A stretch of DNA of 64,000 bases from Alkalihalobacillus sp. LMS6 (GCF_024362765.1 NZ_CP093302.1:616001-680000), one strand, 5' to 3'; shown: positions 16,405 through 26,186, numbered from the stretch's first letter. Notes: generated from the letters alone by a model not told the origin. Numbers and translations are program-made.

Positions 16405-16878
16405 ATGGCTTATGAATTCACTGTTATGACACAAGGGCAAGCAGAGAACATCGCCTCATCTTGGCATTATGAAGGAATCTATTCGTTTTATGATATGGAA
16501 GCTGATGAGGAAGATTTGGCTGCATTTTTGAACCCTCAAGAACGTGGAGATCATTACTATATGGTGAAAAAAAGAGAAGAGGAAGTCGGCTTTTTCTATT
16601 TCGATCATAAAGGTGATGCTGTTGAGGTTGGATTAGGGATGAAGCCAGAGCGGACTGGCGTAGGAGAGGGATTATCCTTTTTAAGAGCGGGAATGAATTT
16701 TGCAAGAATGAAGTATGAACCGAAAGAACTCAACCTCGCAGTTGCCACTTTTAATTCAAGAGCTATAAAAGTCTATCAACAAGCAGGGTTTATATCCGAT
16801 GGAACCTACATGCAAGAAACGAACGGAAGTCTATTTGAATTTGTGAAAATGAGCTATGCATGTGCTGGACACACATGA
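16405..16878 (+). CDS. GNAT family N-acetyltransferase
   Basis: The 157-residue product has a GNAT core with VEVGLGMKPERTGVGEGLSF as the strand-4/motif A region and NLAVATFNSRAIKVYQQAGF as motif B. The pyrophosphate loop is GVGEG. The N-terminus (ENIASSWHYEGIYSFYDM) is typical of a Bacillus GNAT subgroup. AAGGGGG precedes the ATG. The alpha/beta hydrolase pseudogene starts 12 bp downstream. Confidence 0.82.
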   Translation: MAYEFTVMTQGQAENIASSWHYEGIYSFYDMEADEEDLAAFLNPQERGDHYYMVKKREEEVGFFYFDHKGDAVEVGLGMKPERTGVGEGLSFLRAGMNFARMKYEPKELNLAVATFNSRAIKVYQQAGFISDGTYMQETNGSLFEFVKMSYACAGHT

Positions 16879-16890
16879 AGGAGAGCGGTT

Positions 16891-17740
16891 ATGAAAACGA
16901 CGAATCTTAAAATCAATGAATCTCACGTCCATTATTACGAGTGGGGGACGAACAAAAAAGCATCAATGGTTTGTTTACACGGACTTGCGAATACAGGTGC
17001 CGTCTTTTCCGAATTAGCTGACTTTTTAAAGGATGAGTATCATCTCATTTCGTTTGATAGTGCCGGTCATGGAAAAACAAGTTCTTTTAAAAAAGAACAG
17101 ATTATCTTTTCTCAAATCTTGCCGACTGGTATGACAACGTTTTTCAACAAATTTTACAAGAGCCTTTTTATATTTTAGGTCATTCTTGGGGAGCAGACAT
17201 TGCATTACACTATGCAAAAAATATCCTGAAAAGATAAAAGGTGTCATTTTGCTAGATGGTGGTTATACGTTTCCAGATTTTCAGGAAGACATGACTTTTT
17301 TGAACGTGTATGATGCATGGAATCATTATATGGATCAGTCGTCGACTTTTGACACTTGGACGGGTGTCGTTGAAGCGTACAAGCACTATACAGCGGATTG
17401 AAATGAGGAAAAAGAACAAATGGTAAGAACGCTTTTTCATCAAAAAGAAACCTATCAACTCATTAGTTCAACGTTTACGGTATTATCCATTATTAAAGCT
17501 TTTTTCAAAGAAAGTTTTCATCGAACGTACCCATACATACAGTCACCAATACTATTAATTTATGCAACGTTGCCAAAAGACTTAAATGAAGCGAGAAGTA
17601 AAGGGATAAGAGAACTAAAGCAGCATATTGAAAACGTTACGATCGTTCCGATAGATGAAGCCGGCCATATGGTTCACTGGGATTCCCCAAAAAAAGTGGC
17701 AGATTCTATTAAACACTGGTCTAAGAAAAGTGATAGCTAG
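16891..17740 (+). pseudogene. Alpha/beta hydrolase, inactivated by two frameshifts and a nonsense codon
   Basis: The family pattern runs through three reading phases. The first phase (16891 to about 17100) has the oxyanion loop VCLHGLANTG and SAGHGKTS. The second phase (about 17100-17220) has the nucleophile elbow LGHSWGAD. The third phase begins at KYPEKIKGVILLDGG and continues to DEAGHMVHW with the catalytic His. Both phase changes fit single-base deletions, near 17100 (QD lost) and in the A run at about 17215-17221. The third phase is interrupted by TGA at 17399-17401, where a Trp codon is expected. A functional protein is very unlikely. The ribosome site and start are intact. Confidence 0.85.
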
Positions 17741-17764
17741 GATTCTATCATTGGAGGCAGATGA

Positions 17765-18283
17765 ATGATTGATTATAGGATAAGGTCAGTTGAAAACTAC
17801 ACAGATAAAATAGGTGAACTTGTGAGCATGCTTGAACACGCTAGGCAAGTCACATTAAGTGAAATTTCTTCATTCGATCAATTTGAGTTAGACTACTTGC
17901 CTTCCCATCAAGCAAATTCAATTGGCAGCCTTTTATTTCACATTGCTTCAATAGAATTTGTCCACCAGGTTATTTCTTTTGAGAAAAGGGATTTAACTTT
18001 AGAAGAAATCAAAAAATGGGGGATGGCATTATCCTTAGGTAGTAAGGCAAGGCAAGAAATAACGGGTCATTCACTCAACTATTATCTCGATACATTATCA
18101 GAGGTCAGGGGAGAAACGCTAGCTCTCCTCAAATCTAAAGACGATACATGGTTATTTGAAGAGCACAACTGGGACAACGGGGTTCCCTACAACAATTATT
18201 ATGTATGGTTTCATGTTATGGAAGATGAGATGAATCATCGTGGACAAATTCGCGCATTGAAGAGGCAGTTGGGATATAGATGA
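17765..18283 (+). CDS. DinB/YfiT-like four-helix metal-dependent protein
   Basis: DinB-like proteins are four-helix bundles with a three-His metal site; some are bacillithiol-dependent transferases. The first metal His lies in SIGSLLFHIASIE, and the last helix reads VMEDEMNHRGQIRALKRQLG. The His four residues before the final one is Asp here, a variant seen in part of the family. The length of 172 residues is normal. The ATG follows TTGGAGG. The substrate is unknown. Confidence 0.82.
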   Translation: MIDYRIRSVENYTDKIGELVSMLEHARQVTLSEISSFDQFELDYLPSHQANSIGSLLFHIASIEFVHQVISFEKRDLTLEEIKKWGMALSLGSKARQEITGHSLNYYLDTLSEVRGETLALLKSKDDTWLFEEHNWDNGVPYNNYYVWFHVMEDEMNHRGQIRALKRQLGYR

Positions 18284-18287
18284 AAAC

Positions 18288-18698
18288 ATGAAACGAACGA
18301 TTCGTTATCTTTTCATTATGTTCATTATTTTAGTTGGTTGTGCTGGATTAGGGAACAAATCTTACCTCTTACAAGATGGCTATTCTGTTATGTATATTTC
18401 TGCTTATAACGCAAAGCTGATTTATGATGAGACTGGAACAAATACGAGTGGAAGCACAGTCGTACCAGAAATGGTTGTTCGAATCAATGAAAATGACCGC
18501 TATATCATCGCAGAGCAAGAGCTTTTAATAAGAGGCAAACCGAATGGAGAATATACGTATTGGATCGAAGACAAATTAAATCGCGCTATCGTTGGTCGTG
18601 CCTTAGACTTTGATGATTTTCAAAGCAAATTAAATGAGCTCTCAATAAATGATTTAGAGCTATTAGACGTTAAAACTTTCCCGGTTTTAGAAGAATAG
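18288..18698 (+). CDS. Small lipoprotein of unknown function
   Basis: The N-terminus MKRTIRYLFIMFIILVGC is a lipoprotein signal with the lipobox LVGC, so Cys18 would be lipidated and the protein tethered outside the membrane. The 118-residue mature domain has mixed beta strands and aromatic residues. It starts 5 bp after the DinB-like stop, suggesting one transcript. It resembles small uncharacterised Bacillus lipoproteins of the DUF3997 kind, but I am not sure of that. Confidence 0.7.
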   Translation: MKRTIRYLFIMFIILVGCAGLGNKSYLLQDGYSVMYISAYNAKLIYDETGTNTSGSTVVPEMVVRINENDRYIIAEQELLIRGKPNGEYTYWIEDKLNRAIVGRALDFDDFQSKLNELSINDLELLDVKTFPVLEE

Positions 18699-18799
18699 TA
18701 GAGATTGTAGCTTTCTTGAACGTTGTTTTGGCGATCTGGTTGAAAAGAAAAAGGAGCATTACACTTTCACTTCTCTGTAGCTAGTATGAAAGGAGAAAA

Positions 18800-19291
18800 A
18801 TGATTGAACTGAAAAGAATAACTGAGGACAACATGGACCAAGTCATTGCACTTGAAGTTGGAGAAGGTCGACAATCCCTTATTGAAACGACGAACCTTAG
18901 GAGCATCGCAGACGCTTATGTTTTGAACGCAGATGGGATACCGGCCACGCCCTTTGCTATTTACGTAGATGAAGTAGTGGTCGGCTTTTTAATGTATACA
19001 TATGATACGACAGACCATGAATCTTTTCAAAATGAAGTTTATTTCGGGGAGAAGGTTTACTTTCTTTATCATTTCATGATTGGAAAACGTTATCAAGAAA
19101 AAGGGTACGGTAAGCTTGCAGTCGAAAAAACATTGGCTAAAATTAAACAGATGCCCTTGGGAGAAGCAAAGTATATAGACCTTTTCTATCATAGAAAGAA
19201 TCTTGTAGCAAAAAAAATATATGCTTCGCTTGGTTTTGTCGATTCAGGCATCATTCAGGGAGATTCGGTACATGCGAGCAAAAAGCTATAG
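18800..19291 (+). CDS. GNAT family N-acetyltransferase, BltD/PaiA-like
   Basis: Motif A is YHFMIGKRYQEKGYGKLAVE with the Q/RxxGxG loop. The C-terminal part has FYHRKNLVAKKIYASLGF. The early stretch ITEDNMDQVIALEVGEGRQ resembles spermidine/diamine acetyltransferases such as BltD or PaiA, though polyamine specificity is unproven. A GGAGAAA site precedes the ATG. The product has 163 residues. Confidence 0.8.
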   Translation: MIELKRITEDNMDQVIALEVGEGRQSLIETTNLRSIADAYVLNADGIPATPFAIYVDEVVVGFLMYTYDTTDHESFQNEVYFGEKVYFLYHFMIGKRYQEKGYGKLAVEKTLAKIKQMPLGEAKYIDLFYHRKNLVAKKIYASLGFVDSGIIQGDSVHASKKL

Positions 19292-19348
19292 GAAGAAGCA
19301 TACATATGATTAGTGATTGCAACTAGAAACATCCATTGGAGGTTTTTT

Positions 19349-19894
19349 ATGAATAAAGATAAGGAACCAATGGTCATTTCAATCTCTGCTGTATCTGGTG
19401 GTGGCAAAACAACAATAACGGAACTGCTAAATAAAACTTTGCAAAGATCAAAGGCTTTATTTTTTGATGATTATAATTTTGATGGTCCAACTGATATTGT
19501 TAAATGGATAAATAGAGGGGCAAACCCTAACGAATGGGATCTAACGCCTTTTATTGAGGATTTGCAAGCTTTATCAAAAGAGTTTTTAGATTACGTTATT
19601 ATTGACTTTCCTTTTTCTTATACACATTCTCAAATAAATTATCTCATTAATATTTCAGTATTTATTGATACTCCATTAGACATTGCTATGGTACGTAGAG
19701 TAATTAGAGATCATTCTGATAGCTCAACTGAAATCATTCTATCAGATATGGAGAATTATCTTTTACGAGGTAGAAGTGGTTATGTACATATGCTTAATAC
19801 CATTAAACCTAACGTTGACTTGGTTGTTGATGGTACTTTGGACAAAGTAGAGATTATTAATGTTATACGAAGGGACCTCTCTATAAGTTTGTAA
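19349..19894 (+). CDS. P-loop kinase, uridine kinase-like
   Basis: The Walker A motif SAVSGGGKTT lies near the N-terminus (about residues 12-21). FFDDYNFDGP follows at the usual place of the DxD-containing substrate loop of uridine-kinase-like enzymes. RRVIRDHSDS supplies a LID-like Arg region. The length of 181 residues is typical. GGAGG before the ATG at 19349 selects this start within a frame open from 19313. The actual phosphate acceptor is unknown. Confidence 0.75.
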   Translation: MNKDKEPMVISISAVSGGGKTTITELLNKTLQRSKALFFDDYNFDGPTDIVKWINRGANPNEWDLTPFIEDLQALSKEFLDYVIIDFPFSYTHSQINYLINISVFIDTPLDIAMVRRVIRDHSDSSTEIILSDMENYLLRGRSGYVHMLNTIKPNVDLVVDGTLDKVEIINVIRRDLSISL

Positions 19895-19986
19895 GGAATA
19901 TGTGAATTTCTGTTGGAAGTTTTAAGAAGCCTGTAATGTTTAATAGTAGTTTAGTGCCACATCTTTGTCCAATTATGGAGGGGTCT

Positions 19987-20622
19987 ATGAACAACATTTG
20001 CGGAATTATTTTGGAAGGATATTCGCATACAGGGAAAACATCTATTTTAAAAGCATTAAAGCAGGTTCAAGCTAAGCACAACAATGAGAGAAGTGTCATT
20101 GTTTTAAGTGAGCATTATACACAAGTGTTACATAGAACAAGTGGAGGACTACGAAAATTGACGCAAGCAGAACATCTAAGACTATTAAAAGAAAGAGTGA
20201 GTATGTTACAAAGCTTTAATACATGGGCAAAGAAAACCGGACAACCAGAAAAAAACTCTAATAAACTATTTTTTATATTAGAAAGATTTCATTTAAATCA
20301 TAGAGTGTCATTCTCGGACTCTTTAACGGAAGAGATTTCTTCACTGGAGAATGATTTGTTAACTATTAATGCAAAATGTGTGTTATTAACGGTATCAGCA
20401 GATATTGGTGAAAGAATCATGAGTAGAAATAAAAGTGAGTGGGTGGGAGACAAGAAAAAAGATTTAAAGCTAGAAAGTGAAAGGTTGTTAGAGCAGCAGG
20501 AGGAATATCGAATACAGGCAGAACGATCAAGTGTACCAACTATCGAGTTGAATACTGATGGCAAAGAGTGGCTTTCTCATGCAGAACAAATGTACAATTT
20601 GATTTTAAATCAAAAGACATAG
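19987..20622 (+). CDS. P-loop NTPase, thymidylate-kinase-like
   Basis: A Walker A loop GYSHTGKTS lies at residues 9-17. FILERFHLNHR resembles the DRY/H-type catalytic region of dTMP kinase-like proteins, and a Lys- and Glu-rich LID-like helix follows (ERIMSRNKSEW). GGAGGGG before the ATG at 19987 selects it within a frame open from 19936. It is the second consecutive uncharacterised kinase-like gene here. Function unknown. Confidence 0.7.
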   Translation: MNNICGIILEGYSHTGKTSILKALKQVQAKHNNERSVIVLSEHYTQVLHRTSGGLRKLTQAEHLRLLKERVSMLQSFNTWAKKTGQPEKNSNKLFFILERFHLNHRVSFSDSLTEEISSLENDLLTINAKCVLLTVSADIGERIMSRNKSEWVGDKKKDLKLESERLLEQQEEYRIQAERSSVPTIELNTDGKEWLSHAEQMYNLILNQKT

Positions 20623-20645
20623 CGTTTAAAGAATAAGTAATTAGG

Positions 20646-20672
20646 AAAAGCCCTCATTGTGGAAAGAGGACT
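20646..20672 (-). terminator. Intrinsic terminator of the leftward peptide gene
   Basis: Read on the minus strand, AGTCCTC and GAGGGCT form a stem around a 10-nt loop and are followed by TTTT. It lies 36 bp beyond the stop of the peptide gene at 20708. Confidence 0.6.
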
Positions 20673-20707
20673 AAATTTGAGTTAACACTTAAAATAGAAG
20701 ATATTCG

Positions 20708-20827
20708 TTAGAAAGGAACATTTACTTGTCCTTGGCTTTCAACAGTTAAAGTTGAATTGGAAACGAGTATGCCTACTGCTAATGCAACTGAAGGGATTAA
20801 GAAAGCTAATTTTGTGTGCTTTTTCAT
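20708..20827 (-). CDS. 39-residue secreted peptide precursor
   Basis: An excellent ribosome site AGGAGG stands 7 nt before the ATG, and a terminator follows the stop. The product starts MKKHTK and continues with a hydrophobic segment (residues 7-22). It ends in a polar tail, TLTVESQGQVNVPF. This is the plan of exported signalling-peptide precursors of the Phr type, or of a small secreted peptide. No receptor gene is adjacent. Isolated on the minus strand in a rightward region, it is its own transcription unit. Confidence 0.6.
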   Translation of the reverse strand: MKKHTKLAFLIPSVALAVGILVSNSTLTVESQGQVNVPF

Positions 20828-21055
20828 ATAACTGCCTCCTAGGGTTCAATTTCTAGTTCATATTAATTTACTCTCTTAATTATCTCGTAATTTATTCCAT
20901 ATTTGTGGATTTCAAGAAGTTTCCCAACCTAAGTTAACAACTAGCCAAAATGTGTACGAGAACCTATTAGTATCAATGAACACTCTAAATCATATTGAAT
21001 CTTTTCTCCTTATATTGCGTATGGGAGAGAAATGAAAGGTTTTTAGGAGGTCTAC

Positions 21056-22345
21056 ATGAGTCAGTTAACTACAAAGATACAAATCCACGTAAAAGAAAAA
21101 GCGAGTTTACTAGAACCCTTATCTGTAAAAATTGAGACTGGGGAACCTAAAACCGCGTTTAGGATGACGTTGGAAACAAAAGATGACAAAGGCAATGTTT
21201 TCATATCAAAAGCTGTGTTTGAAAGCGATGAGAATGGATGGATTGATGTAGCTACGTGTAAACCCGTTAGTGGCGACTATGAATCAGTTGATCATTTGGG
21301 GATGATTTGGTCGATGAGTGTAGGCAAGAAAAATCGAATGTTCGTAAAACATTCGGCTGAGGCGATCATATTTGATATGAATCTATATAACTCTAACGGC
21401 GATCTTTTAGCAAATAAGTCGTTTGAAAGAACGTTCCTAGAGAAATCTATCATAAAAGAAGCGTTGCAAGATGATGTTGTTGGCTCGTTATTTTATCCAG
21501 AAGATCAAACGGATTTACCAGCAATTATTATCGTAGGCGGTTCGGATGGTGCTGTGCATGAATCGGCAGCTGCATTATTAGCTTCAGAAGGGTATGCCGT
21601 TCTTGCGTTAGCGTACTTTGGAAAAGAAGGATTGCCTAAAGGAATTGAACATATTCCGCTCGAGTATGTAGATCATGCATTTTCTTTATTGGAGAGTCGC
21701 ATGAATGTTAATCAGGATAAGCTTGCCATCATTGGTCACTCAAGAGGTGCAGAACTTGCGCTTCTATACGCATCGAATCATACGAAAGTAAAAGCGGTGA
21801 TTGCATCTGGAGCAAGCTCCGTTATCTTTTCTGGAATGATCAACTTTCAACCTACAAAAAAATCTGCGTGGACCTATAAACAGGTTCCTTATGAATTCTA
21901 TGCTGTAGAAAGAGAGTTTAAAGATACGGTGTCCTTTTTCCGGCATTTACTTTTGCGAAAACCATACTCGGGTATCGAAACGATGAAAGCGAGTCTACAG
22001 GATAACGAAAGATTGGCGTTGTATTCCATCCCTGTCCAGAACATTCAAGCTCCGATCATGCTATTTGCTGGAACAGATGATCATGTACAGCCAGCTGAGC
22101 TTTTTCTGAATCGAATGAAAGCAGACTTACATAATCATGCGTACAGCGAGGATAATCAATTTATTCTTCATTCTGGTGCTGGACATTTTGCTGCATTTCC
22201 GAGCAGTTTGCCTAACCTACCGCAAACAGTAGAAGAGAGTAACGCGCTCATGACCTTGACATTCGGAGGAACGAAAAAAATAAATGCGGATGTTGCGCAG
22301 CAATCGTGGGACGAGACGGTCACTTTTCTACATACACACCTCTAA
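21056..22345 (+). CDS. Acyl-CoA thioesterase/BAAT family alpha/beta hydrolase
   Basis: The BAAT family combines an N-terminal Ig-like domain (about residues 1-125 here: LLEPLSVKIETGEP, GDYESVDHLGMIWSM) with a C-terminal alpha/beta hydrolase. The nucleophile elbow GHSRGAE carries Ser, not the Cys of animal BAAT. The acid is in FAGTDDHVQP and the catalytic His in GAGHFAAFP. The product is probably a thioesterase or esterase; the acyl substrate is unknown. AGGAGG precedes the ATG, and a terminator follows. Confidence 0.88.
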   Translation: MSQLTTKIQIHVKEKASLLEPLSVKIETGEPKTAFRMTLETKDDKGNVFISKAVFESDENGWIDVATCKPVSGDYESVDHLGMIWSMSVGKKNRMFVKHSAEAIIFDMNLYNSNGDLLANKSFERTFLEKSIIKEALQDDVVGSLFYPEDQTDLPAIIIVGGSDGAVHESAAALLASEGYAVLALAYFGKEGLPKGIEHIPLEYVDHAFSLLESRMNVNQDKLAIIGHSRGAELALLYASNHTKVKAVIASGASSVIFSGMINFQPTKKSAWTYKQVPYEFYAVEREFKDTVSFFRHLLLRKPYSGIETMKASLQDNERLALYSIPVQNIQAPIMLFAGTDDHVQPAELFLNRMKADLHNHAYSEDNQFILHSGAGHFAAFPSSLPNLPQTVEESNALMTLTFGGTKKINADVAQQSWDETVTFLHTHL

Positions 22346-22377
22346 AAATCACTAGCTTTTTTACTGAGGAAGCTGGA

Positions 22378-22406
22378 GAACCTATACACTCCGTATAGGT
22401 TCTTTT
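22378..22406 (+). terminator. Intrinsic terminator
   Basis: GAACCTATAC (22378-22387) pairs perfectly with GTATAGGTTC (22393-22402) and is followed by TTTT. It separates the convergent BAAT-type gene and cysA. Confidence 0.85.
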
Positions 22407-22417
22407 GCTTCGCGATT

Positions 22418-23485
22418 CTAAATTACATAGTCGTCAACATGGAAGACGCCAATTTTTTCTGGACGAATATAGGCGGTGTCGCCAACTTGTAAATGGAGAT
22501 CGGCTAGATGTTTTTTTGGTTGTTGGATATCAATCATTTCGTTTTGTTCTTCGTGTTTCACTTCAATGAACACGATGGGGCCAACTGGATGAATGGATTG
22601 AACAATGACTTTTAAGTCGGCTTTTCCTTCGTATGTTGTGGAGATGGCAATCTCGTGTGGACGAGCAAACCCGACTGCTTGCGATTCTTCTAGTGTTGAG
22701 GCGGTTTGCCAGTCAGCTCCGTGTATGTGTAGTGTTCCTGCTTTCGCTTGGCCTGAGAAACGGTTGGCGTTGCCTAGAAACTCGTACACGAACGGTGTTT
22801 GTGGTTCTTCATAGACATGAGTGGGTGTGCCAATTTGTTCAATTGCGCCATTCCGCATAACGACGACCTTGTCTGCAACATCAAGTGCTTCTTCTTGGTC
22901 GTGGGTAACAAAAACGGTTGTGATGCCAGTTTGTTTGTGGAGCGTGCGCAACCAGCGTCTAAGTTCTTTTCGTACTTGCGCATCGAGTGCGCCAAAAGGT
23001 TCATCGAGCAAGAGGACATCTGGGTTAATAGCTAGGGCTCTTGCCAAGGCAACACGCTGACGCTGACCGCCAGAAAGTTCAGCAGGAAAACGATTCCCGA
23101 GTCCGTCTAATTTTACGAGCGCTAGCAGTTCCTGCACACGAGCAGCAATCGCTTGTTTTGATGGGCGCTCGCGCCGTTTTAACACATTAAGTCCATATGC
23201 GATGTTTGTGGCGACGGTCATGTGAGCAAACAATGCGTAATGTTGAAAAACAAAGCCAACTTTTCGTTCTCGAGGGGAACGGTTTGTCACGTTTTTTCCG
23301 TTTATATGAATCTCACCTTGATTTGCTGTTTCAAGTCCAGCAATCATCCGTAATAAAGTGGTTTTTCCAGAACCGGATGGACCTAGTAATGCGAATAACT
23401 CGCCTTGTTCAACTTCTAAATCTATGTTGTGTAAAACAGGTGTTGTGCCAAATGCTTTATGGATGCCTGTCATTTTTATCGTCAT
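22418..23485 (-). CDS. cysA: Sulfate ABC transporter ATPase CysA
   Basis: CysA powers sulfate/thiosulfate import through CysT-CysW. Walker A GPSGSGKT is at residues 35-42. The Q loop [12 protein letters not shown], the signature [16 protein letters not shown] and Walker [17 protein letters not shown] with the H-loop [10 protein letters not shown] are complete. The C-terminal 110 residues form the regulatory TOBE-like domain. Its start overlaps the cysW stop by 4 bp. It is the last gene of the leftward sulfate operon. Confidence 0.95.
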   Translation of the reverse strand: MTIKMTGIHKAFGTTPVLHNIDLEVEQGELFALLGPSGSGKTTLLRMIAGLETANQGEIHINGKNVTNRSPRERKVGFVFQHYALFAHMTVATNIAYGLNVLKRRERPSKQAIAARVQELLALVKLDGLGNRFPAELSGGQRQRVALARALAINPDVLLLDEPFGALDAQVRKELRRWLRTLHKQTGITTVFVTHDQEEALDVADKVVVMRNGAIEQIGTPTHVYEEPQTPFVYEFLGNANRFSGQAKAGTLHIHGADWQTASTLEESQAVGFARPHEIAISTTYEGKADLKVIVQSIHPVGPIVFIEVKHEEQNEMIDIQQPKKHLADLHLQVGDTAYIRPEKIGVFHVDDYVI

Positions 23486-24300
23486 TTCGTCTTCACCTTT
23501 CCTTGTCGAGATTCAACCCATTGCTTCACAAAAATGGTGACGATGGCAAAGAGGGACATCAACGCTGCGATGGCAAAAGATGCGGTAAATTGATATTCGT
23601 TGTAGAGAATTTCCACATGCAATGGCATCGTATTCGTACTCCCGCGAATTTTTCCAGACACAACGGATACAGCGCCAAACTCACCAATGGTGCGAGCTGT
23701 ACAGAGAATCACACCGTAAAGCAGGCCCCACTTTATAGACGGCAGTGTGACGCGAAGGAACGTTTGCCATCCATTTGCTCCAAGTGTAATAGAGGCTTCT
23801 TCTGCTTCTGAACCTTGTGCTTCCATAAGTGGAATCAGTTCACGAACAACAAAAGGTAAGGTGACAAACATCGTTGCAAGCACAATTCCAGGTAGAGCAA
23901 AAATGATTTGAAACCCATTTGCTACGAGCCATTCTCCGAAAAAACCGTACACCCCGTACAAGAGAATAAAGAGTAGCCCTGCGATAACTGGAGACACAGC
24001 GAACGGAATTTCAATAAGGGTAATTAGAAGTTGTCTGCCTCTAAACTGGAATTTCGTTAATGCCCATGCGGCGGCTAAGCCGAAAAGTGTATGAAGCGGA
24101 ACCGTAATCACAACAACAAGAAGGGTTAGCTGTATAGCTGATAACGCATCTGGCTCGGTGATCGATGCCACAAACACTTGAAACCCTTGGGCAAAAGCGC
24201 CTGAAAAAATAATGACGAGCGGCAAAAAAAGAAACAGTAGTAAGAACAAAAACGCAATGCTAATCAATACGTAGCTCAACCATGTTTTTTCAGAACGCAT
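23482..24300 (-). CDS. cysW: Sulfate ABC transporter permease CysW
   Basis: The 272-residue membrane protein has six hydrophobic segments. The BPD_transp_1 EAA loop lies in [23 protein letters not shown] at about residues 160-182, the contact site for CysA. CysW is the second half of the sulfate channel heterodimer. [15 protein letters not shown] is typical of Cys and Mod permeases. It is immediately downstream of cysT and overlaps cysA. Confidence 0.93.
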   Translation of the reverse strand: MRSEKTWLSYVLISIAFLFLLLFLFLPLVIIFSGAFAQGFQVFVASITEPDALSAIQLTLLVVVITVPLHTLFGLAAAWALTKFQFRGRQLLITLIEIPFAVSPVIAGLLFILLYGVYGFFGEWLVANGFQIIFALPGIVLATMFVTLPFVVRELIPLMEAQGSEAEEASITLGANGWQTFLRVTLPSIKWGLLYGVILCTARTIGEFGAVSVVSGKIRGSTNTMPLHVEILYNEYQFTASFAIAALMSLFAIVTIFVKQWVESRQGKVKTK

Positions 24301-25128
24301 TTAGGACAACCTCCTTTGACCTAATTTTCTCGATAAGAGCCACTGTAGGGCGTTGACTGCTAGGAGCAATGCAAAGGAGAGGACAAGCATCACGACAGCG
24401 ATTGCCGTTGCGCCACCGTAATCAAATTGTTCAAGCTTTGTCATTATGAGAAGAGGAACAATCTCTGTTTGCATCGGCATGTTTCCTGCGATAAATACGA
24501 CTGAACCGTATTCCCCGAGTGCCCGCGCAAACGCCAGCGTCATTCCCGCGAGTAGCGCTGGGACAAGCAAAGGGAAAATGACGGTTCGAAACGTTTGAAA
24601 AGGTGTGGCGCCCAGTAATGCAGATGCTTCTTCCGTTTCTTGATCAATGGTTTTTAAAACAGGTTCGACCATCCGAACAACGAAAGGCAGTCCGATAAAC
24701 GTAAGCGCTATTGTGACGCCAAGTGGTGTAAACGCTACTTGAATGCCGAGTGGCGCAAGCAAAGAACCAATCCAGCCACTTTCTGTATAAAGACTCGTTA
24801 AGGCAATCCCAGCGACTGCAGTTGGTAAGGCGAAAGGTAAGTCAATTAAACCATCCATCAATCGTTTACCAGGGAAGGTATAGCGAACCATGACCCACGC
24901 AATTAACACGCCGAACACACCATTAATGAGTGCCGCAATAAACGATGCCGTGAAGCTTAATCGGAACGCGGCAAAAACTCTTGGATCATTAAGGGCATTC
25001 CAAAACGTATCCCAGCCGTTGTAAACCGTAAAGACAACAAGTGCTGCGAGAGGAATAAAGACAATAAAGCTCATATAAAGCATGGTGAATCCTAGGCTAA
25101 TGCCGAAGCCTGGTAATATTCGTTTCAT
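24301..25128 (-). CDS. cysT: Sulfate ABC transporter permease CysT (CysU)
   Basis: The 275-residue protein has six membrane segments and the EAA loop EEASALLGATPFQTFRTVIF. ARALGEYGSVVFIAGN is the conserved Cys permease stretch. It partners with CysW. cysW begins one base after its stop, and the sulfate-binding protein gene lies 16 bp upstream, giving the order sbp-cysT-cysW-cysA. Confidence 0.93.
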   Translation of the reverse strand: MKRILPGFGISLGFTMLYMSFIVFIPLAALVVFTVYNGWDTFWNALNDPRVFAAFRLSFTASFIAALINGVFGVLIAWVMVRYTFPGKRLMDGLIDLPFALPTAVAGIALTSLYTESGWIGSLLAPLGIQVAFTPLGVTIALTFIGLPFVVRMVEPVLKTIDQETEEASALLGATPFQTFRTVIFPLLVPALLAGMTLAFARALGEYGSVVFIAGNMPMQTEIVPLLIMTKLEQFDYGGATAIAVVMLVLSFALLLAVNALQWLLSRKLGQRRLS

Positions 25129-25144
25129 AATCGACTCCTACTTG

Positions 25145-26143
25145 TTAAGGTTGGTAGATTTCGTCAAAGATGCCGCCGTCTGCAAAGTGTTTTTCTTGTG
25201 CTTCTTGCCAAGAGCCAAATTTTTCGTCGATGGTGAACAAATCGAGTTCAGGGAATGATTCGCTATATTCAGCTAGAACATTTTCATTTCTAGGTCGATA
25301 ATAGTGCTCAGCAATCAAGCGCTGTCCTTCATCGGTATATAAAAATTCTAAATAGGCTTCGGCGACGTCACGGGTTCCTTTTCGATCAACTACTTTGTCA
25401 ACAATCGCGACAGGTGGTTCGGTTAAAATGGACATAGAAGGTGTTACAATATCAAACTCATCTTCGCCTAATTCATTTGCAGCAAGAATCGCTTCGTTTT
25501 CCCAAGCAAGTAAGACGTCACCAATACCACGCTCTACAAATGAGGTCGTTGCTCCCCTGGCACCGGAATCGAGTGCAACTACATTTTGATAAATGTCGCT
25601 GACAAATGTTTGTGCTTCCTCTTCCGAACCGTATGCTTCTTCTGCATAGCCCCAAGCTGCTAAGTAATTCCAGCGAGCACCACCAGATGTTTTCGGATTC
25701 GGTGTAACGACCTCAACATCTTCACGAATTAAATCATCCCAGTCTTGAATGTCTTTCGGGTTTCCTTTTCGGACCAAGAAATTAATCGTCGACGTATATG
25801 GAGCAGAGTTCTCTTCAAATTGAGATTGCCAGTCTGCATCCAGAAGTTCCCGTTCTTGTAGCACATCAATATCGTAAGCGAGCGCTAATGTCACCACATC
25901 CGCTTCTAGTCCGTCCAAGACAGAGCGAGCTTGACTGCCAGATCCTCCATGAGAAGCATTGATTTTAATCGTTTCGCCTGTTTCCTCTTCCCAATAATCA
26001 ATAAATGCATCATCCACATCCGCATATAGTTCACGAGTTGGGTCATACGAAACGTTTAATAGTTCAACAGAATCACTGGAACTTGACGTGTTACACGCAG
26101 TAAGAACACCAATTGCTAGGATAGGGAACGCGATTTTTTTCAT
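25145..26143 (-). CDS. sbp: Sulfate/thiosulfate-binding lipoprotein
   Basis: This is the extracellular substrate-binding component of the sulfate importer. [17 protein letters not shown] is a lipoprotein signal with lipobox LTAC (Cys17). The mature part shows [13 protein letters not shown] and [18 protein letters not shown], the anion-binding loops of SBP family proteins, and [16 protein letters not shown]. The protein is rich in Asp and Glu, as expected for an exported protein of an alkaliphile. An AAGGAGTG site precedes the ATG. It is first in the operon. Confidence 0.93.
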   Translation of the reverse strand: MKKIAFPILAIGVLTACNTSSSSDSVELLNVSYDPTRELYADVDDAFIDYWEEETGETIKINASHGGSGSQARSVLDGLEADVVTLALAYDIDVLQERELLDADWQSQFEENSAPYTSTINFLVRKGNPKDIQDWDDLIREDVEVVTPNPKTSGGARWNYLAAWGYAEEAYGSEEEAQTFVSDIYQNVVALDSGARGATTSFVERGIGDVLLAWENEAILAANELGEDEFDIVTPSMSILTEPPVAIVDKVVDRKGTRDVAEAYLEFLYTDEGQRLIAEHYYRPRNENVLAEYSESFPELDLFTIDEKFGSWQEAQEKHFADGGIFDEIYQP

Positions 26144-26163
26144 TTCAACACTCCTTTTTGTGT

Positions 26164-26186
26164 ATCCCTATATATTTAGTAGGGAT
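26164..26186. promoter_or_regulatory. Inverted repeat in the leader of the sulfate operon
   Basis: ATCCCTA (26164-26170) and TAGGGAT (26180-26186) are perfect 7-bp arms around 9 nt, located between the promoter and the sbp ribosome site. A regulator-binding site or an RNA hairpin are both possible. There is no T run for termination. It does not match a sulfur regulator site that I can recall with certainty. Confidence 0.45.

Noticed and set aside
22605-23811. Several plus-strand open frames opposite cysA and cysW
   Set aside because: They overlap clear ABC transporter genes on the other strand, have no ribosome sites and read as low-complexity Cys/Arg/Ser-rich shadows.
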